This document shows, piece after piece, positions 58,505 through 64,000 of a stretch of DNA of 64,000 nucleotides. Position 1 is the stretch's first letter, and each line of letters starts with the position of its first letter. The notes beneath the pieces are model-generated. The model did no database searches. It saw only the letters and a program-made list of their open reading frames with translations, and was not told the origin of the DNA. The translations under genes and the position numbers were made by a program. Source of the DNA: Ochrobactrum sp. CGA5 (lineage in GTDB: Bacteria; Pseudomonadota; Alphaproteobacteria; Rhizobiales; Rhizobiaceae). The stretch spans positions 1-64,000 of the forward strand of contig NZ_VCIG01000014.1 in the NCBI RefSeq assembly GCF_006345815.1, read 5' to 3'.

Positions 58505-59317
58505 TTATTTCGTCGCCACATCTGCTGAACTGCATTCCGAGAACTTATAGACGTTTTCTGGCATTATCATTTCATCTGCGGCAGGCTGATAACCATTCAG
58601 AAGTTCGACCTCGATACCGCCGTAAGCTTTGCGCTCGTATGCCGGATCACGCTCCATCAAGTAAATGTTTTGACGAAGTTCTGCAAATACGGCCCACGGC
58701 TCGTTGTCCACCTCCAAGGGCTGATATGCTTCCTGATAATCCTTTCCCGCGCGTGTTTTAAACGTTAATCGACAAATAACCGAACCATTCGAACACGTAG
58801 CGAGTGCTTTGGTTGTCCAAATCGCCCTATTGTACTTGTATCCCGTGAGCGTGGCATGTCCGTCCCAAGGCCCCTCTTTGAATACAAGAATCTGTTCCGT
58901 CCCGTCGTCGCGTCTGTCAGACTTGAGCTTGCTTTGATTGATGGGGCATTTTCCAGCTGACAGATCACTTTTACAGGATTTAAATTTAGTACGGCTGGGA
59001 AATATCTCGAAACCAGTCGCGGTCTTCGTAAGTAATTCAGTAGATTTCATATTATCGGATTCGAAATCGACCCCGTTGCACTCCATGTTCATTACGACAG
59101 CGTCCAGTTGGGCGATTTTTTGCTGCTTGAGAATATCGCAGCTATATTCCCAACCTTGGAGTTTCTTGCTTGAATAGGTTCGAATAGAATCGTTTTCCTC
59201 GCAATTTCCACTGCCTTCTTTAATGAAGGATCCTTGCCACCATTCGTCGGCAGATACGTTGCCCACAGCCATTGTGCTAAAAATGACAATTGCGCCGATT
59301 ATGGATATACTCTTCAT
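58505..59317 (-). CDS. Secreted hypothetical protein, 270 aa
   Basis: The start at 59317 follows TTGGGGCAAGC. A signal peptide (about 1-23, ending VSA) precedes a beta-rich domain with several Cys (GNCEEN, YSCDIL, MECNG, KSCKS, GKCPI, ATCSNG). It is probably periplasmic. Function unknown. It could share an operon with the 60075-59380 gene. Confidence 0.72.
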   Translation of the reverse strand: MKSISIIGAIVIFSTMAVGNVSADEWWQGSFIKEGSGNCEENDSIRTYSSKKLQGWEYSCDILKQQKIAQLDAVVMNMECNGVDFESDNMKSTELLTKTATGFEIFPSRTKFKSCKSDLSAGKCPINQSKLKSDRRDDGTEQILVFKEGPWDGHATLTGYKYNRAIWTTKALATCSNGSVICRLTFKTRAGKDYQEAYQPLEVDNEPWAVFAELRQNIYLMERDPAYERKAYGGIEVELLNGYQPAADEMIMPENVYKFSECSSADVATK

Positions 59318-59379
59318 GCTTGCCCCAAGAATAATAGAGGATATGTCTATTTCCTTCATCTAGTACAATCGTGAATCCC

Positions 59380-60075
59380 TCAGGGAAAAATCAAAGAATT
59401 CCATTCCTTTATATCTGGACAACTGTCAAGAACTTGTCCGATAGTTGGGCGCATATCTATGTTGTATTGCGTAGAGATCAACGAATCCACCATTTGATCG
59501 AACGTCTGTCCATCTCCAGTATTCGGGAAAACCTTTGGATCACTCATTTCAACAAATTCGACTCTGCGGAAATCATCGAAAAAGAGGCGAAATCGATCTG
59601 CTCTTAGGAGGGCAGCGACGGCCTTTCGCTGATCTCCAACGAAATCGATGAAGATGTGGTTATCATCGATTTTGCCCTCTATCATGAAAACACGCTCTTT
59701 TGCTCCGGAAAGCGGAGCTATTACCAATCCGAACCGTTGCTTTTCAATGTAATCTTTCCCGTATAGATCCTTTAATGGGAGCTGTTTCGGGATTACGAAA
59801 TCTAAATATGCGGGTTCATTTTTAGCACAATTCAACATCAAAATATTTCGGATAGGGACTTCCTTGTCCTCCGGAACGAAGGTGTATTTGCGGAATATTG
59901 TGAAATTGGCGTTGTCTTTACCTTCTAAATGCAGCCAACGAGAGGTAATAGGTAACTTCGGGTGCACAATATCGTCGTTATTGCCGGGTTCTGCACCAAA
60001 CGAGGGTGTGGACAGCATAGCAGTCATCCCAACCAACAACGCCAAAATCTGTAGCAACCCTTTGTAATTTCCCAT
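59380..60075 (-). CDS. Secreted hypothetical protein, 231 aa
   Basis: GGGGGCGAT precedes the ATG at 60075. The signal peptide is about 1-28 (ending FGA). The mature domain is beta-rich with NILMLNCAKN and a late Cys (DSCPDI). Function unknown. Confidence 0.72.
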   Translation of the reverse strand: MGNYKGLLQILALLVGMTAMLSTPSFGAEPGNNDDIVHPKLPITSRWLHLEGKDNANFTIFRKYTFVPEDKEVPIRNILMLNCAKNEPAYLDFVIPKQLPLKDLYGKDYIEKQRFGLVIAPLSGAKERVFMIEGKIDDNHIFIDFVGDQRKAVAALLRADRFRLFFDDFRRVEFVEMSDPKVFPNTGDGQTFDQMVDSLISTQYNIDMRPTIGQVLDSCPDIKEWNSLIFP

Positions 60076-60090
60076 ATCGCCCCCACGACG

Positions 60091-60801
60091 CTACTTCAAT
60101 GTATGCAAACGCACCCCACGTTCGCTCCATTTATAGCAAAATTCCTGTGCGCGTTCAAAGATCTGGTCATCTGGATTCAATACGAAAAAGGTACGGCAGC
60201 TATATGCATTGGCGCGAATAGCAAACGCCTTATCATCAAATTGGCTTAGCCAATGCTCGACTTCCAGATCATGTCCGCCAGGCCGCCGCGTGTTGTGATG
60301 ATAGATTATTGCGGGGCGATTGCGGGCGAGGGCGGTCGCCTCCTGCAGAGTTATCGACTTTCCGAATTTGGCCTTCGTGCGTCGCTTGGGGTCGTCATCT
60401 ACGAGCCCGTTGTCAGGATCGGCAAAAACAACATCGGCATCGGTCATGGAACCGACGACATCTTGAAACCATTCGTGCCGCCAAGCCGACCGCTGTTGCC
60501 ATGGCAGAGCCTCAGAAGTGAGCGGCGTACCATGGAACAGGTCGCCGATCAGACCTGTTTGCTGCAGCGCTTGAACGGAACGTGTGTTGTCTGCAACCAG
60601 CTTCAGGGCGTCGAAGAGTTCCGGGTCGAGATGTCGCCAGCGGTCTGGCAGACTGAGATAGCCTATATGACGTCCATCGGCGTTGTGACCTTCATCGAGG
60701 TAGAGGTACCAGGCGATGCCGAGTTTTCGACCCGCCGTTAAATGTCGAAGTAGGGCAAGTTTGACATAGTCCCCGATGTCTCCGGCGTATCTGTCTTGCA
60801 T
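60091..60801 (-). CDS. Conserved protein of unknown function with ADPDNGL motif, 236 aa
   Basis: The start at 60801 follows GGGGGCAAAAT. Conserved blocks are DRYAGDIGDYVKLALLRHL, AWYLYLDEGHNADGRHIGYL, VFADPDNGLVDDD, YHHNTRRPGGHD and SCRTFFVLNP. I know this as a widespread bacterial family without an assigned function. The ADPDNG motif and Rossmann-like order suggest a nucleotide or SAM-binding enzyme. It is 15 bases from the next gene. Confidence 0.8.
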   Translation of the reverse strand: MQDRYAGDIGDYVKLALLRHLTAGRKLGIAWYLYLDEGHNADGRHIGYLSLPDRWRHLDPELFDALKLVADNTRSVQALQQTGLIGDLFHGTPLTSEALPWQQRSAWRHEWFQDVVGSMTDADVVFADPDNGLVDDDPKRRTKAKFGKSITLQEATALARNRPAIIYHHNTRRPGGHDLEVEHWLSQFDDKAFAIRANAYSCRTFFVLNPDDQIFERAQEFCYKWSERGVRLHTLK

Positions 60802-61532
60802 ATTTTGCCCCCGCAATCTTCAAATAGGCGTGTATTAGACGGTTTATTATTTCGAAAGTCGAAACAATTTGAGATGGGCGGGTTAATTATTGGTTTGAAT
60901 AATGCTTCGAAATTCGAACGAGTTGAACGGGTGTGGGTCGTCGGGATGAGGCATCCAACGGTTTTCAGACGGGTTAAACGACGCGGTTACTTCGGAAACC
61001 CAATCGTCATAAACTGCCCAAATAAGCGTTGAATTTGCATTAAGTGTGTATCCGGTAGGAATTTGCAAAGATGCAAAGATTTGGACGGTTTTTGAGGCGT
61101 GAATCCGTATGTCTGTATCGAGGCTTATCCTGCTGGTTGGCCAACGACGTCGTCATATGCAGGTGAGTGGAATTGAGTTTGAGCCGATGGTGGAAAATAG
61201 AATACCGCCTGTTAAAGCTCCATAAACGGCTTAAATCCGCGTGGTTTTATAATCTGATGAGTAACAAGTGGGAAATGCGAAAGACGTAGCGATTTTGGCC
61301 GTTTATGTAGATCGTAGAGGCATGTCGCCAACCATGGCTGACCGTATACCGTGCAAACTACATCGTCATATCGGCTGAAGCCTTAGTGTCCCTCTCCCTC
61401 AATTGAAAAAACCCCGTCAAAGATTATCCGCTAGGCCGGATCGTATAGCTGAAACGAAAAGGCCAGTGCGAAACACACAAGCGAAGCGTCACGGATTTGA
61501 AAAATCCAAACTGCACCGCAGGTTTGCCATAC

Positions 61533-61615
61533 GCGCGTGTACGCGTGTATCTGCGCGTGCGTCGGCGCGCGTCACGCGAAGAGGGTTTAGGATTCCGTGC
61601 GCGCGTATACGAGGG
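61533..61615. repeat. Alternating CG/CA-rich, Z-DNA-prone tract
   Basis: Long runs of alternating purine and pyrimidine occur in two blocks (about 61533-61577 and 61597-61611), such as GCGCGTGTACGCGTGT. The surroundings are AT-rich. Such tracts can form left-handed DNA under supercoiling. Confidence 0.5.
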
Positions 61616-61660
61616 AACACTTGAAAAGCCTTAGAATATAAAGATTTGTTAACTATCTTT

Positions 61661-62060
61661 TTATCCCAAGATTGGACGGAGAGCCAAAATCACGGAGTGT
61701 ATTACGTCAACAAATTTTGTATTAAAAACCCTGTTTTCGAATTAAAAAATCCAAGTAAGCAACAAAAACAACCGAAACACGGCATTGGTAACGTTATTAA
61801 ATCCCATAAAATTAGAAAATGAGATCTAGACGAAAAATATAAAGGAATCAGATACTTAATACCGTCCAATTACGGGATTTAAACGCGGCAATTATCTGGT
61901 TCTTATCCCATCATTCAGGACAATGGGATTTAAAGAACGGATATAAACATCGATAACCGCCGACAGAACTTAATATCCCATATCTGAATATTTATGAGAT
62001 GAAATCATAAATATAATAAAAACAATACATTAGCATGATCTCTCTAAAATAAATCCCATA
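61661..62060. repeat. Seven dispersed ATCCC(A/G) motifs, iteron-like
   Basis: TTATCCCA (61661, 61903), TTAAATCCCAT (61797), TATCCCAT (61974) and AAATCCCAT (62051) occur on one strand. Reverse copies are at 61872-61883 and 61922-61933. Orientation and spacing are mixed, unlike classical iterons. The same motif set occurs at 2271-2385. Confidence 0.5.
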
Positions 62061-62148
62061 GCAAAAAAATAATTGTTTAAATACTTGTGCCATACAAGTC
62101 AGTGATCAATCATTAAAATACAGATGATTATAAAGGAGATTTATTGAA

Positions 62149-63723
62149 ATGAATAAAACGAAACGGAATCTATTCAAGCCTTCAACACGCGGTGACATTA
62201 TTTCTGCTATTGATGCCGATGCTCTTTCAAAGGTCGCACCCTCCAGGCCACGACCCGTGGAGATGTTGGAAAGCTGTGAAATTACTTCAGACGATAAGCT
62301 GACGGCATCTGACACTGCTCTTCATGAACTTATGATTTCAACTGCGTACATGTTTGATCCGAACCTGGAAGAGGACTCCCATACAATCCCGGTCGGGGTC
62401 GCAATGAAATATTTCGGTGTAAAGGAAACGCATGCCGACCACCGCGAGTTACTGAAGCTTTCGTTGAAGCGCTTGACGGCAACTACGGTCTCGTACGGGT
62501 CACTAAAAAGCCGCCGCTACGAAAATGTTCCGATGCTTGTGTCCTGGCTTGAAAGCAATGAGGCATCCGACAATATCCGTTACAGCCTGCCCAAGCCAGT
62601 CCGCGATCTCATGAGATCAATGCCGTCATTGTACGCCTATCTGGAATTGGCACCGTTGGCGACTATGCGCTCGAAGTTTTCCATCCGTATATACCGCGTT
62701 TTAGCAGCAGCTGCCGTCCAGAAAAGATGGAGCCCAGGCGGTGATAATGAGATCGTCCTGAAAGCTACTTCAGAAGAGATCGCTGCATGGTGCGGTTTTC
62801 CTCGTGACATCGAAACAGGTGTCAATTTTGGCAAGCTGAAGGAACGCGTTTTGAATGGCTTGGAAGCCGATTTGGCGTCTATTCGCCGTTTTAAGACGAA
62901 GATCATCGAGGTCCGCAAGCAAAAGATGCGTGGCCGTCCATTAGACCATATGGAATTCCGTCTTGAACTGCAGGCACCCAGTCACCACCAGACACGGGTT
63001 CTGTTTGATGCTGTGACTTCGAATGCGGGTAAATTCGACGTCGAGCCTTACAACGTTGCCGACCACATCTGGTTGAAGGCCGAAAAACTCTTCTCCAAGA
63101 AGCTTGGGTTTGGGCATTTTCAATTTCTGCAACTCTGGTTGGTCGCATTGCATGAAGCGACGACCAATGTTGGCTTGACATCCGGCTTCGAAACCCGTGC
63201 GTACCGTGGTGAAAAACTGCTGGCCTCGATAGATGACCTTGGTGCAGATGAAGCCGCCTGGCAGATGATCAGTGAAGAGGTAGCAAGTCCTGATCTCGCA
63301 CACGCGGATGGATTCGTTTGCTTTCTTGTTGCCGCAGACAAGGCGGAGCAGGCCAGATTAGCGCGGACTAATGAAGGTCATGGTGAAATTGAGGAGGTGG
63401 TGGTTCAGGCTTCCGAGGAGGCTGTTTTGACGCCTGTGGTGCCCGTTTCGACATCCTTGGAAGGTGTTTCGGAGATCGTATTGTTTGCAGACCGTAGCCT
63501 AACCCCGCAAGAAGTCGACGACCTGATTGCGACGCCTATTATCAGTGCTGTTCTGGGCAACGAGGGTGATCCGATGGTGAATTTCACAATTCGTCACTGG
63601 GTTGAAGGCGATGAAATGGAATCGTTTGGACTTCGGCCGAGACGCGTGAATATCAACGAATACAATGCCTTGATTGCAAGCCTGTCGCGCTATCTGGATC
63701 GTGAACCGGAGATCGTGCGATGA
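62149..63723 (+). CDS. Rep_3-type plasmid replication initiator
   Basis: Encodes 524 residues. AAAGGAG lies 12 bases before the ATG. The N-terminal WH1 domain (about 50-240) has KLTASDTALHELMISTAYMF, VGVAMKYFGV, LLKLSLKRLTATTVSYG, VPMLVSWLES and FSIRIYRVLA. This matches the RepB/Rep_3 initiator fold. A second winged-helix region follows, then a long C-terminal extension unusual for the family. It would bind the upstream repeats and start replication. Its stop overlaps the start of the next gene. Confidence 0.85.
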   Translation: MNKTKRNLFKPSTRGDIISAIDADALSKVAPSRPRPVEMLESCEITSDDKLTASDTALHELMISTAYMFDPNLEEDSHTIPVGVAMKYFGVKETHADHRELLKLSLKRLTATTVSYGSLKSRRYENVPMLVSWLESNEASDNIRYSLPKPVRDLMRSMPSLYAYLELAPLATMRSKFSIRIYRVLAAAAVQKRWSPGGDNEIVLKATSEEIAAWCGFPRDIETGVNFGKLKERVLNGLEADLASIRRFKTKIIEVRKQKMRGRPLDHMEFRLELQAPSHHQTRVLFDAVTSNAGKFDVEPYNVADHIWLKAEKLFSKKLGFGHFQFLQLWLVALHEATTNVGLTSGFETRAYRGEKLLASIDDLGADEAAWQMISEEVASPDLAHADGFVCFLVAADKAEQARLARTNEGHGEIEEVVVQASEEAVLTPVVPVSTSLEGVSEIVLFADRSLTPQEVDDLIATPIISAVLGNEGDPMVNFTIRHWVEGDEMESFGLRPRRVNINEYNALIASLSRYLDREPEIVR

Positions 63724-64000
63724 CGTATTATTGCCCAACAATCGCTGACCTCCAAACTGATGACGGCAGTATCGTCGTGGATCGCGATATTTCCCTGCTG
63801 TATGATGAGTATCTCTCTATGGATTACGTCTATTGGGTGCAAAAAGTTGTCGATGAAGTTCGGGATGAGTTCCCATATCTGCGCAAGGTATCTGAGCAGC
63901 GCAGTATCGTCATCGAGCAGAGAATGACTGACCTGTCATATACCATCAAAGTCTATATCCAGAGAGAAGTTGCTGACAATATCGGGCTTATTGACCGCTT
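63720..64000 (+). CDS. Hypothetical protein coupled to the Rep_3 gene (partial)
   Basis: The ATG at 63720 overlaps the rep stop (ATGA), so it is translationally coupled. The 93 visible residues begin MTYYCPTIADLQTDDGS and continue with charged helices. The gene runs off the right edge. Family not recognised. The tight coupling suggests a replication or partition accessory role. Confidence 0.7.
   Translation, partial: MTYYCPTIADLQTDDGSIVVDRDISLLYDEYLSMDYVYWVQKVVDEVRDEFPYLRKVSEQRSIVIEQRMTDLSYTIKVYIQREVADNIGLIDR

Larger units (their letters stand above)
60802..62148. other. Large non-coding region, candidate origin of the Rep_3 replicon
   Basis: No convincing gene lies in these 1347 bases. It has three parts. 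60802-61400 contains repeated TCGTCAT motifs (about 61005, 61150, 61363), CATAAAC/GTTTATG pairs and two direct GCAAAGAT copies near 61065. 61533-61615 is a CpG-rich alternating purine-pyrimidine tract. 61621-62148 is strongly AT-rich with seven ATCCCA-type motifs. This is the expected layout of an iteron-type origin upstream of its initiator gene. Confidence 0.55.

Noticed and set aside
61403-61624. Basic Arg-rich plus-strand frame in the origin region
   Set aside because: Its composition results from the alternating CG tract; no ribosome binding site.

Overview
The window looks like part of a large, mosaic, low-copy plasmid of an alphaproteobacterium of the order Hyphomicrobiales (Rhizobiales). 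A Brucella/Ochrobactrum-like host is the best guess. The reasons are a complete repABC replication/partition operon with an antisense-RNA candidate and paired parS palindromes, a MucR/Ros regulator, CtrA-type boxes, an alphaproteobacterial LexA box (GTTC-N7-GTTC), and a flagellin of 281 residues with the Brucella-type C-terminus. No rRNA, tRNA or CRISPR array was seen. Organism identity is inference.

Layout. 1-4334: a broken ADP-ribosyltransferase-like ORF, an AcrVA2-like protein and a putative replicase. 4553-11451: an orphan plus-strand gene, mucR, then minus-strand operons of small unknown genes, ending with a CX5R phosphatase. 11639-14033: a three-gene cassette resembling traK-traL-traM or stb. 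14170-20332: a secreted-protein operon headed by an Ig-like autotransporter. 20598-21443: an orphan flagellin gene. 21687-25390: repABC. 25712-26212: an orphan HEPN protein. 26219-38077: a second long run of minus-strand small unknown genes, cut by an IS2-group element and flanked by an IS5-family element that splits a DUF3841 gene. 39789-40801: a lipoprotein and a Cys-rich secreted protein. 40814-44734: a GmrSD-type (DUF262-DUF1524) enzyme divergent from an SOS-controlled umuDC operon. 44750-48405: small secreted proteins. 48572-56186: two paralogous autotransporters. 56499-60801: SRAP/YedK, a diguanylate cyclase, two secreted proteins and a conserved unknown. 60802-64000: an AT-rich origin-like region and a Rep_3-type initiator with a coupled downstream gene.

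How it fits together. Up to three replication modules (repABC, Rep_3, replicase-like) suggest cointegration. The two regions beside the non-repABC initiators share the same short ATCCC(A/G) motifs. Cargo falls into surface/secretion functions (three autotransporters, flagellin, many signal-peptide proteins), DNA damage (umuDC, SRAP), and defence or counter-defence candidates (GmrSD, HEPN, T5orf172, two AcrVA2-like proteins).

The strongest candidate for something undescribed is the array of orphan minus-strand operons at 6348-10758 and 31031-35455. Several start from near-identical promoters with a dyad operator (TATGTG...CACATA) placed exactly between the -35 and -10. A second set of operons carries a different shared element, TTGTGCCTTGCAA. 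This looks like a coordinated regulon of unknown genes, with an AcrVA2-like gene at the head of one operon.
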